Assembly (NCBI RefSeq): GCF_000003605.2
Contig: NW_003117107.1
Location: forward strand, 1 to 23,327
From: Saccoglossus kowalevskii
Taxonomy: Eukaryota > Hemichordata > Enteropneusta > Harrimaniidae
Length of the DNA stretch: 23,327 bases
Direction of reading: 5' to 3'
This document shows, in pieces, positions 11,246 to 21,866 of the stretch (positions are counted from its first letter, which is position 1; each line of letters begins with the position of its first letter). The notes beneath the pieces are model-generated. The model was given only the letters and a program-made list of their open reading frames with translations, made no database searches and was not told where the DNA came from. The position numbers were made by a program, and so were the translations under genes.

Positions 11246-11284
11246 GCATCTAGTTGGTGATCATCACTGCCATCAAGACAGTCA
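11224..11284 (+). repeat. 61-bp unit with one-base deletion (GGTGATCATC)
   Basis: One T is missing from GGTGATTCATC at about 11257-11267. The same unit and the next both have TAATCCATC in place of TAACCCATC. The deletion is seen only once in the window. Confidence 0.88.
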
Positions 11285-12065
11285 GGTAATCCATCACAAA
11301 CTTACTGCATCTAGTTGGTGATTCATCACTGCCATCAAGACAGTCAGGTTACCCATCACAAACTTACTGCATCTAGTTGGTGATTCATTACTACCATCAA
11401 GACAGTCAGGTAACCCATCACAAACTTACTGCTTCTACTCGGTGATTCATCACTGCCATCAAGACAGTCAGGTTACCCATCACACACATTCTGCATCTAC
11501 TTGGTGATTCATCACTGCCATCAAGACAGTCAGGTAACCCATCACAAACTTACTGCATCTACTTGGTGATTCATCACTACCATCAAGACAGTCAAATAAG
11601 CCATCACATACTTACTGCATCTACTTGGTGATTCATCACTGCCATCAAGACAGTCAGGTTACCCATCAAATCATTTTTTCATCTAGTTGGTGATTTACCA
11701 CCTGCCATCAAGACAGTCGGGTAACCCATCGCACACTTATTACATCTACTTTGTGATTCATCACTACCATCAAGACAGTCAAGTAAGCCATCACATACTT
11801 ACTGCATCTACTTGGTGATTCATCACTGCCATCAAGACAGTCAGGTTACCCATCACATAATTATTTCATCTAGTTGGTGATTCATCACTGCCATCAAGAC
11901 AGTCAGGTTACCCATCACATACTTACTGCATCTACTTAGAGATTTACCACCTGCCATCAAGACAGTCGGGTAACCCATCGCACACTTACTACATCTACTT
12001 AGTGATTCATCACTGCCATCAAGACAGTCAGGTTACCCATCACATAATTATTTCATCTAGTTGGT
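11246..12065 (+). repeat. Short C/D-rich interval
   Basis: About 13 units including two D units (11692 and 11941), a CATCAAATCATTTTTTC unit near 11666, GCTTCTACTCGG near 11432, and class C units. Flanked on both sides by A/B units, it looks like an inserted or converted stretch of the type found from 15 kb on. Confidence 0.82.
11692..11940 (+). repeat. D cassette, copy 2 (left unit is a recombinant)
   Basis: Spans 249 bp between D junctions as in other copies. Its left unit joins CATTTTTTCATCTAGTTGG directly to TGATTTACCACC, whereas at 6270-6370, 16940-17045 and 22500-22600 those two halves lie one unit apart. One 62-bp unit has been removed exactly in phase. The right junction reads CTTAGAGATTT, a private change. 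Confidence 0.87.
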
Positions 12066-12672
12066 GATTCATCACTGCCATCAAGACAGTCAAGTAACCC
12101 ATCACAAACTTACTGCATCTAGTTGGTGATTCATCACTACCATCAAGACAGTCAAGTAACCCATCACAAACTTACTGCATCTAGTTGGTGATTCATTACT
12201 ACCATCAAGACAGTCATGTAACCCATCACAAACTTACTGCATCTAGTTGGTGATTAATCACTACCATCAAGACAGTCAGGTAACTCATCACATACTTACT
12301 GCATCTAGTAGGTGATTCATCACTGCCATCAATACAGTCAGGTTACCCATCACATACTTACTGCATCTACTTGGTGATTCATCACTGCCATCAAGACAGT
12401 CAAGTAACCCATCACAAACTTACTGCATCTAGTTGGTGATTCATCACTACCATCAAGACAGTCAAGTAACCCATCACAAACTTACTGCATCTAGTTGGTG
12501 ATTAATCACTACCATCAAGACAGTCAGGTAACTCATCACATACTTACTGCATCTAGTAGGTGATTCATCACTGCCATCAATACAGTCAGGTTACCCATCA
12601 CAAACTTACTGCATCTAGTTGGTGATTCATTACTACCATCAAGACAGTCATGTAACCCATCACAAACTTACT
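12066..12672 (+). repeat. Higher-order block H7, copy 2
   Basis: Copy of 10639-11245 with GATTAATCAC at 12252 and 12500. Confidence 0.86.
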
Positions 12673-12960
12673 GCATCTACTTGGTGATTCATCACTACCA
12701 TCAAGACAGTCAAGTAACCCATCACAAACTTACTGCATCTAGTTGGTGATTCATTACTACCATCAAGACAGTCAAGTAAGCCATCACATACTTACTGCAT
12801 CTACTTGGTGATTCATCACTGCCATCAAGACAGTCAAGTAAGCCATCACATACTTACTGCATCTAGTTGGTGATTCATCACTACCATCAAGACAGTCAAG
12901 TAAGCCATCACATACTTACTGCATCTACTTGGTGATTCATCACTACCATCAAAACAGTCA

Positions 12961-13270
12961 AGTAGGCCATCACATACTTACTGCATCTACTTGGTGATTC
13001 ATCACTACCATCAAGACAGTCAAGTAACCCACCACATACTTACTGCATCTACTTGGTGATTCATCACTACCATCAAGGCAGTCAAGTAAGCCATCACATA
13101 CTTACTGCATCTATTTGGCGATTCATCATTACCATCAAGACAGTCAAGTAAGCCATCACATACTTACTGCATGTACTTGGTGATTCATCGCTGCCATCAA
13201 GACAGTCATGCAACCCATCACATAATTATTTCATCTAGTTGGTGATTCATCACTGCCATCAATACAGTCA
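12961..13270 (+). repeat. A cassette, copy 4
   Basis: Five marker units in the standard order, with TATTTGGCG at 13112. Confidence 0.88.
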
Positions 13271-14014
13271 GGTTACCCATCACATACTTACTGCATCTAC
13301 TTGGTGATTCATCACTGCCATCAAGACAGTCAAGTAACCCATCACAAACTTACTGCATCTAGTTGGTGATTCATCATTACCATCAAGACAGTCAAGTAAC
13401 CCATCACAAACTTACTGCATCTAGTTGGTGATTCATTACTACCATCAAGACAGTCATGTAACCCATCACAAACTTACTGCATCTAGTTGGTGATTCATCA
13501 CTACCATCAAGACAGTCAGGTAACTCATCACATACTTACTGCATCTAGTAGGTGATTCATCACTGCCATCAATACAGTCAGGTTACCCATCACATACTTA
13601 CTGCATCTACTTGGTGATTCATCACTGCCATCAAGACAGTCAAGTAACCCATCACAAACTTACTGCATCTAGTTGGTGATTCATCACTACCATCAAGACA
13701 GTCAAGTAACCCATCACAAACTTACTGCATCTAGTTGGTGTTTCATTACTACCATCAAGACAGTCATGTAACCCATCACAAACTTACTGCATCTACTTGG
13801 TGATTCATCACTACCATCAAGACAGTCAAGTAAGCCATCACATACTTACTGCATCTACTTGGTGATTCATCACTGCCATCAAGACAGTCAAGTAAGCCAT
13901 CACATAATTACTGCATCTAGTTGGTGATTCATCACTACCATCAAGACAGTCAAGTAAGCCATCACATACTTACTGCATCTACTTGGTGATTCATCACTAC
14001 CATCAAGACAGTCA

Positions 14015-14324
14015 AGTAGGCCATCACATACTTACTGCATCTACTTGGTGATTCATCACTACCATCAAGACAGTCAAGTAACCCACCACATACTTACTGC
14101 ATCTACTTGTTGATTCATCACTACCATCAAGGCAGTCAAGTAAGCCATCACATACTTACTGCATCTATTTGGCGATTCATCATTACCATCAAGACAGTCA
14201 AGTAAGCCATCACATACTTACTGCATGTACTTGGTGATTCATCGCTGCCATCAAGACAGTCATGCAACCCATCACATAATTATTTCATCTAGTTGGTGAA
14301 TCATCACTGCCATCAAGACAGTCA
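14015..14324 (+). repeat. A cassette, copy 5
   Basis: Five marker units in the standard order, with TATTTGGCG at 14166. It lies 1054 bp (17 monomers) after copy 4, against 16 monomers between copies 1 and 2, because of the extra unit in this block. Confidence 0.88.
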
Positions 14325-14644
14325 GGTTACCCATCACATAATTATTTCATCTAGTTGGTGATTCATCACTGCCATCAAGACAGTCAGATAACCCATCACA
14401 TACTTACTGAATCTAGTTGGTGATTCATTACTACCATCAAGACAGTCAGGTAACCTATCACACACATTCTGCATCTACTTGGTGATTCATCACTGCCATC
14501 AAGACAGTCAGGTTACCCATCACATACTTACTGCATCTAGTTGGTGATTCATCACTGCCATCAAGACAGTCAGGTTACCCATCACATACTTACTGCATCT
14601 AGTTGGTGATTCATTACTACCATCAAGACAGTCATGTAACCCAT

Positions 14645-15009
14645 CGCACACTTACTACATCTACTTAGTGATTCATCACTGCCATCAAGACAGTCAGGTT
14701 ACCCATCACATAATTATTTCATCTAGTTGGTGATTCATCACTGCCATCAAGACAGTCAAGTAACCCATCACAAACTTACTGCATCTAGTTGGTGATTCAT
14801 CACTACCATCAAGACAGTCAAGTAACCCATCACAAACTTACTGCATCTAGTTGGTGATTCATTACTACCATCAAGACAGTCATGTAACCCATCACAAACT
14901 TACTGCATCTTGTTGGTGATTCATCACTGCCATCAATACAGTCATGTAACCCATCACAAACTTACTGCATCTAGTTGGTGATTCATCACTGCCATCAAGA
15001 CAGTCAAGT
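14645..15009 (+). repeat. Transition units between the A/B and C/D halves
   Basis: About six units. The junction unit changes abruptly from TGTAACCCATC to CGCACACTTACTAC near 14645, a join of B-type and D-associated sequence within one unit. Class C and B units follow, with CTTGTTGG near 14909. Confidence 0.8.
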
Positions 15010-15827
15010 AACCCATCACAAACTTACTGCATCTAGTTGGTGATTCATTACTACCATCAAGACAGTCAGGTAACCCATCACAAACTTACTGCATCTACTC
15101 GGTGATTCATCACTGCCATCAAGACAGTCAGGTAACCCATCACAAACTTACTGCATCTACTCGGTGATTCATCACTGCCATCAAGACAGTCAGGTAACTC
15201 ATCACATACTTACTGCATCTACTTGGTGATTCATCACTGCCATCAAGACAGTCAGGTAACCCATCACAAACTTACTGCATCTACTTGGTGATTCATCACT
15301 ACCATCAAGACAGTCAAGTAAGCCATCACATACTTACTGCATCTACTTGGTGATTCATCACTGCCATCAAGACAGTCAGGTTACCCATCACATACTTACT
15401 GCATCTGCTTAGTGATTTACCACCTGCCATCAAGACAGTCGGGTAACCCATCGCACACTTATTACATCTACTTTGTGATTCATCACTACCATCAAGACAG
15501 TCAAGTAAGCCATAACATACTTACTGCATCTACTTGGTGATTCATCACTGCCATCAAGACAGTCAGGTTACCCATCACATAATTATTTCATCTAGTTGGT
15601 GATTCATCACTGCCATCAAGACAGTCAGGTTACCCATCACATACTTACTGCATCTACTTAGTGATTTACCACCTGCCATCAAGACAGTCGGGTAACCCAT
15701 CGCACACTTACTACATCTACTTTGTGATTCATCACTGCCATCAAGACAGTCAGGTTACCCATCACATAATTATTTCATCTAGTTGGTGATTCATCACTGC
15801 CATCAAGACAGTCAGGTTACCCATCAC
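15010..15827 (+). repeat. Higher-order block H8, copy 1 (offset 3698-3702 bp)
   Basis: Matches 18708-19529. The offset is 3698 bp up to the four-base insertion at 18891 and 3702 bp after it. Markers are two CTCGGTG units in a row, TAACTCATC, and a D cassette (15414-15662, partner 19116-19364). This copy has a private GCATCTGCTTAG near 15401 and CCATAACATAC near 15510. Confidence 0.84.
15414..15662 (+). repeat. D cassette, copy 3
   Basis: Same four-unit order and 249-bp spacing as 6358-6606, with CTTATTAC after the left junction and CTTACTAC after the right one. Confidence 0.88.
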
Positions 15828-16339
15828 ATACTTACTGCATCTACTTAGTGATTTACCACCTGCCATCAAGACAGTCGGGTAACCCATCGCACACTTACTA
15901 CATCTACTTTGTGATTCATCACTGCCATCAAGACAGTCAGGTTACCCATCACATAATTATTTCATCTAGTTGGTGATTCATCACTACCATCAAGACAGTC
16001 AAGTAAGCCATCACATACTTACTGCATCTACTTGGTGATTCATCACTGCCATCAAGACAGTCAGGTTACCCATCACATAATTATTTCATCTAGTTGGTCA
16101 CTACCATCACTGCCATCAAGACAGTCAGGTTACCCATCACAAACTTACTGCATCTACTTAGTGATTTACCACCTGCCATCAAGACAGTCGGGTAACCCAT
16201 CGCACACTTACTACATCTACTTTGTGATTCATCACTGCCATCAAAACAGTCAGGTTACCCATCACAAACTTACTGCATCTACTTAGTGATTTACCACCTG
16301 CCATCAAGACAGTCGGGTACCCCATCGCACACTTACTAC
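15730..16339 (+). repeat. Block H9, copy 1 (partner ends the window)
   Basis: Matches 22719-23327 at an offset of 6987 to 6989 bp, with the small changes explained by the two-base insertion at about 16098 here and the extra base in the last D unit there. Both copies end with the rare GGGTACCCC (16315 and 23303). At 16340 this copy continues with ATCTAGTTGG. Confidence 0.86.
16064..16127 (+). repeat. 64-bp unit with rearranged core (GGTCACTACCATCACTGCC)
   Basis: Between TTGG and CATCACTGCC the usual TGATT is replaced by TCACTAC, two bases longer. The segment CACTACCATCACTGCC looks like a local partial duplication of the CATCACTACC/CATCACTGCC region. It removes the TGA stop, which explains a chance open frame here. 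Confidence 0.87.
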
Positions 16340-17415
16340 ATCTAGTTGGTGATTCATTACTACCATCAATACAGTCAGGTAACCCATCACAAACTTACTG
16401 CATCTAGTTGGTGATTCATCACTGCCATCAAGACAGTCAGGTAACCCATCACAAACTTACTGCATCTAGTTGGCGATTCATTACTACCATCAAGACAGTC
16501 AGGTAACCCATCACAAACTTACTGCATCTACTCGGTGATTCATCACTGCCATCAAGACAGTCAGGTAACCCATCACAAACTTACTGCATCTACTCGGTGA
16601 TGCATCACTGCCATCAAGACAGTCAGGTAACTCATCACATACTTACTGCATCTACTTGGTGATTCATCACTGCCATCAAGACAGTCAGGTAACCCATCAC
16701 AAACTTACTGCATCTACTTGGTGATTCATCACTACCATCAAGACAGTCAAGTAAGCCATCACATACTTACTGCATCTACTTGGTGATTCATCACTGCCAT
16801 CAAGACAGTCAGGTAACCCATCACAAACTTACTGCATCTACTTGGTGATTCATCACTACCATCAAGACAGTCAAGTAAGCCATCACATACTTACTGCATC
16901 TACTTAGTGATTCATCACTGCCATCAAGACAGTCAGGTTACCCATCACATCATTTTTTCATCTAGTTGGTGATTCATCACTGCCATCAAGACAGTCAGGT
17001 TACCCATCACATACTTACTGCATCTACTTAGTGATTTACCACCTGCCATCAAGACAGTCGGGTAACCCATCGCACACTTATTACATCTACTTTGTGATTC
17101 ATCACTACCATCAAGACAGTCAAGTAAGCCATCACATACTTACTGCATCTACTTGGTGATTCATCACTGCCATCAAGACAGTCAGGTTACCCATCACATA
17201 ATTATTTCATCTAGTTGGTGATTCATCACTGCCATCAAGACAGTCAGGTTACCCATCACATACTTACTGCATCTACTTAGTGATTTACCACCTGCCATCA
17301 AGACAGTTGGGTAACCCATCGCACACTTACTACATCTACTTTGTGATTCATCACTGCCATAAAGACAGTCAGGTTACCCATCACATAATTATTTCATCTA
17401 GTTGGTGATTCATCA
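16310..17415 (+). repeat. Higher-order block H10, copy 1 (offset 5557 bp)
   Basis: About 1.1 kb matching 21867-22972 at a constant 5557 bp. That offset is reproduced by 90 full-size units less the three 30-bp units, seven one-base D insertions and one four-base insertion lying between. Shared rare marker: CTCGGTGATGCATC (16599 and 22156). Differences: GGGTACCCC here against GGGTAACCC, CAGTTGGG near 17306, and GCCATAAAG near 17357. Confidence 0.87.
17033..17281 (+). repeat. D cassette, copy 4
   Basis: Standard 249-bp four-unit cassette. The unit after its right end has CAGTTGGG, where a GTCGGG CpG has become TpG. Confidence 0.88.
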
Positions 17416-17761
17416 CTGCCATCAAGACAGTCAGGTTACCCATCACAAACTTACTGCATCTAGTTGGTGATTCATTACTACCATCAAGACAGTCAGGTAA
17501 GCCATCACAAACTTACTGCATCTACTCGGTTATTCATCACTGCCATCAAGACAGTCAGGTTACCCATCACACACATTCTGCATCTACTTGGTGATTCATC
17601 ACTGCCATCAAGACAGTAAGGTAACCCATCACAAACTTACTGCATCTACTTGGTGATTCATCACTACCATCAAGACAGTCAAGTAAGCCATCACATACTT
17701 ACTGCATCTACTTGGTGATTCATCACTGCCATCAAGACAGTCAGGTTACCCATCACATAAT

Positions 17762-18190
17762 TACTGCATCTACTTGGTGATTCATCACTGTCATCAAGAC
17801 AGTCAGGTAACCTATCACATAATCACTGTATCTACTTGGTGATTTATCACTGCTATCAAGACAGTCAGGTAACCCATCACAAACTTACTGCATCTACTTG
17901 GTGATTCACCACTGCCATCAAGACAGTTAGGTATCACATCACATACTTGCTACATGTATTTGGTGATGTATCACTGCCACCAAGACAGTCGGGTAACCCA
18001 TCACACACATACTGACAGTTAGTTATCCCATCACATACTTGCTACATCTACTTGGTGATTCATCACTGCCATCCAAACAGTCAAGTAACCCACCACACAC
18101 ATACTGCATAAACTTGGTGATTCATCACTACCATCCAAACAGACAAGTAACCCACCACACACATACTGCATAAACTTGGCGATTCATCAC
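17762..18190 (+). repeat. Diverged island 1
   Basis: Seven units with many changes rare elsewhere: AACCTATCACATAATCACTGTATC, GATTTATCACTGCTATC, CAGTTAGGTATCAC, GCTACATGTATTTGGTGATGTATC, CCACCAAGACAG, CCATCCAAACAGACAAG and GCATAAACTTGG. It includes one 30-bp truncated unit. It stays in phase and in orientation with the rest of the array. Confidence 0.86.
17992..18021 (+). repeat. 30-bp truncated unit 1
   Basis: ACACATACTG joins directly to ACAGTTA, leaving unit positions 1-23 and 56-62. Exactly 32 bp (24-55) are missing. The next unit begins GTTATCCC. Confidence 0.92.
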
Positions 18191-18368
18191 TACCATCAAG
18201 ACAGTCAAGTAAGCCATCACATACTTACTGCATCTACTTGGTGATTCATCACTGCCATCAAGACAGTCAGCTTACCCATCACATAATTATTTCATCTAGT
18301 TGGTGATTCATCACTGTCATCAAGACAGTCAGGTTACCCATCACAAACTTACTGCATCTACTTAGTGA

Positions 18369-18707
18369 TTCATCACTGCCATCAAGACAGTCAGGTTACC
18401 CATCACATAATTATTTCATCTAGTTGGTGATTCATCACTGCCATCAAGACAGTCAGGTTACCCATCACATACTTACTGCATCTACTTAGTGATTTACCAC
18501 CTGCCATCAAGACAGTCGGGTAACCCATCGCACACTTACTACATCTACTTTGTGATTCATCACTGCCATCAAGACAGTCAGGTTACCCATCACAAACTTA
18601 CTGCATCTAGTTGGTGATTCATTACTACCATCAATACAGTCAGGTAACCCATCACAAACTTACTGCATCTAGTTGGTGATTCATCACTGCCATTAAGACA
18701 GTCAGGT
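18369..18707 (+). repeat. Class C, D and B units between blocks
   Basis: About 5.5 units, including a D unit at 18491 followed by the CATCGCAC/CTTTGTG unit, then two class B units with CAATACAG and GCCATTAAG (18694). The D unit here is single rather than part of a 249-bp pair. Confidence 0.8.
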
Positions 18708-18890
18708 AACCCATCACAAACTTACTGCATCTAGTTGGTGATTCATTACTACCATCAAGACAGTCAGGTAACCCATCACAAACTTACTGCATCTACTCGG
18801 TGATTCATCACTGCCATCAAGACAGTCAGGTAACCCATCACAAACTTACTGCATCTACTCGGTGATTCATCACTGCCATCAAGACAGTCA

Positions 18891-18956
18891 GGTAACTAAC
18901 TCATCACATACTTACTGCATCTACTTGGTGATTCATCACTGCCATCAAGACAGTCA
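18891..18956 (+). repeat. 66-bp unit with a four-base tandem duplication
   Basis: The start reads GGTAACTAACTCATC, where related units read GGTAACTCATC: a four-base AACT duplication, the only one of its kind in the window. Confidence 0.9.
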
Positions 18957-19115
18957 GGTAACCCATCACAAACTTACTGCATCTACTTGGTGATTCATCA
19001 CTACCATCAAGACAGTCAAGTAAGCCATCACATACTTGCTGCATCTACTTGGTGATTCATCACTGCCATCAAGACAGTCAGGTTACCCATCACATACTTA
19101 CTGCATCTACTTAGT

Positions 19116-19364
19116 GATTTACCACCTGCCATCAAGACAGTCGGGTAACCCATCGCACACTTATTACATCTACTTTGTGATTCATCACTACCATCAAGAC
19201 AGTCAAGTAAGCCATCACATACTTACTGCATCTACTTGGTGATTCATCACTGCCATCAAGACAGTCAGGTTACCCATCACATAATTATTTCATCTAGTTG
19301 GTGATTCATCACTGCCATCAAGACAGTCAGGTTACCCATCACATACTTACTGCATCTACTTAGT
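19116..19364 (+). repeat. D cassette, copy 5
   Basis: Standard 249-bp four-unit cassette with CTTATTAC after the left junction. Confidence 0.88.
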
Positions 19365-19529
19365 GATTTACCACCTGCCATCAAGACAGTCGGGTAACCC
19401 ATCGCACACTTACTACATCTACTTTGTGATTCATCACTGCCATCAAGACAGTCAGGTTACCCATCACATAATTATTTCATCTAGTTGGTAATTCATCACT
19501 GCCATCAAGACAGTCAGGTTACCCATCAC

Positions 19530-20344
19530 AAACTTACTGCATCTAGTTGGTGATTCATTACTACCATCAAGACAGTCAGGTAACCCATCACAAACTTACT
19601 GCATCTACTCGGTGATTCATCACTGCCATCAAGACAGTCAGGTTACCCATCACACACATTCTGCATCTACTTGGTGATTCATCACTGCCATCAAGACAGT
19701 CAGGTAACCCATCACAAACTTACTGCATCTACTTGGTGATTCATCACTACCATCAAGACAGTCAATTAAGCCATCACATACTTACTGCATCTACTTGGTG
19801 ATTCATCACTGCCATCAAGACAGTCAGGTTACCCATCACATAATTACTGCATCTAGTTGGTGATTCATCACTACCATCAAGACAGTCAAGTAAGCCATCA
19901 CATACTTACTGCATCTACTTGGTGATTCATCACTACCATCAAGACAGTCAAGTAGGCCATCACATACTTAATGCATCTACTTGGTGATTCATCACTACCA
20001 TCAAGACAGTCAAGTAACCCACCACATACTTACTGCATCTACTTGGTGATTCATCACTACCATCAAGGCAGTCAAGTAAGCCATCACATACTTACTGCAT
20101 CTATTTGGCGATTCATCATTACCATCAAGACAGTCAAGTAAGCCATCACATACTTACTGCATGTACTTGGTGATTCATCGCTGCCATCAAGACAGTCATG
20201 CAACCCATCACATAATTATTTCTTCTAGTTGGTGATTCATCACTGCCATCAATACAGTCAGGTAACCTATCACATAATCACTGTATCTACTTGGTGATTT
20301 ATCACTGCTATCAAGACAGTCAGGTAACCTATCACAAACTTACT
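19530..20344 (+). repeat. C/D-half units containing the only A cassette of the right half
   Basis: About 13 units. 19540-19850 resembles 17450-17770 (CTCGG, ACACACATTC, then class A). Near 19850 it changes to the class A run and full A cassette otherwise confined to 4-14.3 kb, then near 20256 it changes to AACCTATCACATAATC units like diverged island 1. Two sharp composition changes in 400 bp indicate a transferred or converted segment. Confidence 0.82.
19951..20260 (+). repeat. A cassette, copy 6
   Basis: Five marker units in the standard order (TATTTGGCG at 20102), with private changes CTTAATGC near 19968 and AATTATTTCTTC near 20214. Confidence 0.88.
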
Positions 20345-20481
20345 GCATCTACTTGGTGATTCATCACTGCCATCAAGACAGTCAGGTTACCCATCACATA
20401 ATTATTTCATCTAGTTGGTGATTCATCACTGCCATCAAGACAGTCAGGTTACCCATCACATACTTACTGCATCTACTTAGT

Positions 20482-20730
20482 GATTTACCACCTGCCATCA
20501 AGACAGTCGGGTAACCCATCGCACACTTACTACATCTACTTTGTGATTCATCACTGCCATCAAGACAGTCAGGTTACCCATCACATAATTATTTCATCTA
20601 GTTGGTGATTCATCACTGCCATCAAGACAGTCAGGTTACCCATCACAAACTTACTGCATCTAGTTGATGATTCATTACTACCATCAAGACAGTCAGTTAA
20701 GCCATCACAAACTTACTGCATCTACTCGGT
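20482..20730 (+). repeat. Single D unit followed by C and B units
   Basis: The D junction at 20482 (matching 17282 at +3200 bp) is followed by CATCGCAC/CTTTGTG, class C, then a unit with CTAGTTGATG and CAGTTAAGCC. No second D junction follows at 249 bp, so this is not a full D cassette. Confidence 0.82.
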
Positions 20731-21191
20731 GATTCATCACTGCCATCAAGACAGTCAGGTTACCCATCACACACATTCTGCATCTACTTGGTGATTCATC
20801 ACTGCCATCAAGACAGTCAGGTAACCCATCACAAACTTACTGCATCTACTTGGTGATTCATCACTACCATCAAGACAGTCAAGTAAGCCATCACATACTT
20901 ACTGCATCTACTTGGTGATTCATCACTGCCATCAAGACAGTCAGGTTACCCATCACATAATTACTGCATCTACTTGGTGATTCATCACTGTCATCAAGAC
21001 AGTCAGGTAACCTATCACATAATCACTGTATCTACTTGGTGATTTATCACTGCTATCAAGACAGTCAGGTAACCCATCACAAACTTACTGCATCTACTTG
21101 GTGATTCATCACTGCCATCAAGACAGTTAGGTATCCCATCACATACTTGCTACATGTATTTGGTGATGTATCACTGCCACCAAGACAGTCG

Positions 21192-21221
21192 GGTAACCCA
21201 CCACACACATACTGACAGTTA
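21192..21221 (+). repeat. 30-bp truncated unit 2
   Basis: Same 32-bp loss and same junction (ACTGACAG) as at 17992-18021, with CACCACAC in place of CATCACAC. Confidence 0.92.
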
Positions 21222-21469
21222 GTTATCCCATCACATACTTACTGCATCTACTTGGTGATTCATCACTGCCATCAAGACAGTTAGTTATCCCATCACATAC
21301 TTACTGCATCTACTTGGTGATTCATCACTGCTATCAAGACAGTCAGGTAACCCATCACAAACTTACTGCATCTACTTGGTGATTCATCACTGCCATCAAG
21401 ACAGTTAGGTATCCCATCACATACTTGCTACATGTATTTGTTGATGTATCACTGCCACCAAGACAGTCG

Positions 21470-21499
21470 GGTAACCCATCACACACATACTGACAGTTA
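21470..21499 (+). repeat. 30-bp truncated unit 3
   Basis: Same junction as the other two. It lies 278 bp after unit 2, as expected if the inner duplication copied it. Confidence 0.92.
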
Positions 21500-21866
21500 G
21501 TTATCCCATCACATACTTGCTACATCTACTTGGTGATTCATCACTGCCATCCAAACAGTCAATTAACCCACCACACACATACTGCATAAACTTGGTGATT
21601 CATCACTACCATCCAAACAGACAAGTAACCCACCACACACATACTGCATAAACTTGGCGATTCATCACTACCATCAAGACAGTCAAGTAAGCCATCACAT
21701 ACTTACTGCATCTACTTGGTGATTCATCACTGCCATCAAGACAGTCAGGTTACCCATCACATAATTATTTCATCTAGTTGGTGATTCATCACTGCCATCA
21801 AGACAGTCAGGTTACCCATCACAAACTTACTGCATCTACTTAGTGATTTACCACCTGCCATCAAGA

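Larger units (their letters stand above)
12760..14644 (+). repeat. Long block H4, copy 2
   Basis: Counterpart of 4200-6022 with one extra class B unit near 13435-13496. It carries two A cassettes (12961 and 14015) and GTTTCATT at 13740. Its left end shares CATCAAAACAG (about 12949) with 9228, not with the 4.2-6.0 kb copy, so the block is mosaic. Private changes include CATAATTACTGC near 13904, CTTGTTGATTC near 14107 and GTGAATCATC near 14297. Confidence 0.85.
17145..18368 (+). repeat. Higher-order block H11, copy 1, containing the first diverged island
   Basis: Matches 20345-21846. The offset is 3200 bp up to about 18025 and 3478 bp after it, because the partner holds an additional 278-bp duplication. 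The match runs through the diverged units, so these were copied as part of the block. Confidence 0.86.
18708..19529 (+). repeat. Higher-order block H8, copy 2
   Basis: Copy of 15010-15827. It differs by the four-base insertion in the unit at 18891, a CATACTTGCTGC change near 19031, and GGTAATTC near 19487. Confidence 0.84.
20960..21672 (+). repeat. Diverged island 2
   Basis: Same rare variants as 17762-18190 in the same order, longer because of the 278-bp inner duplication, and containing two 30-bp truncated units. A unit ending CAGTTAGTTATCCC near 21280 is full length, unlike the truncated ones that also end in that junction. Confidence 0.86.
20345..21846 (+). repeat. Higher-order block H11, copy 2, with an inner 278-bp duplication
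   Basis: Copy of 17145-18368 that gained one inner duplication: markers around GCTACATGTATT recur at 21153 and 21431, 278 bp apart, which is four full units plus one 30-bp unit. Confidence 0.86.

Noticed and set aside
16032-16286. 84-codon open frame
   Set aside because: It begins at TTG and stays open because the 64-bp unit at 16064-16127 replaces TGATT and the D units change the frame by one base. The peptide is translated monomer with no known domain.
19036-19242. 68-codon open frame
   Set aside because: It begins at TTG created by the private CTTGCTGC change and runs through a D unit. It has no initiator ATG and no recognisable protein feature.
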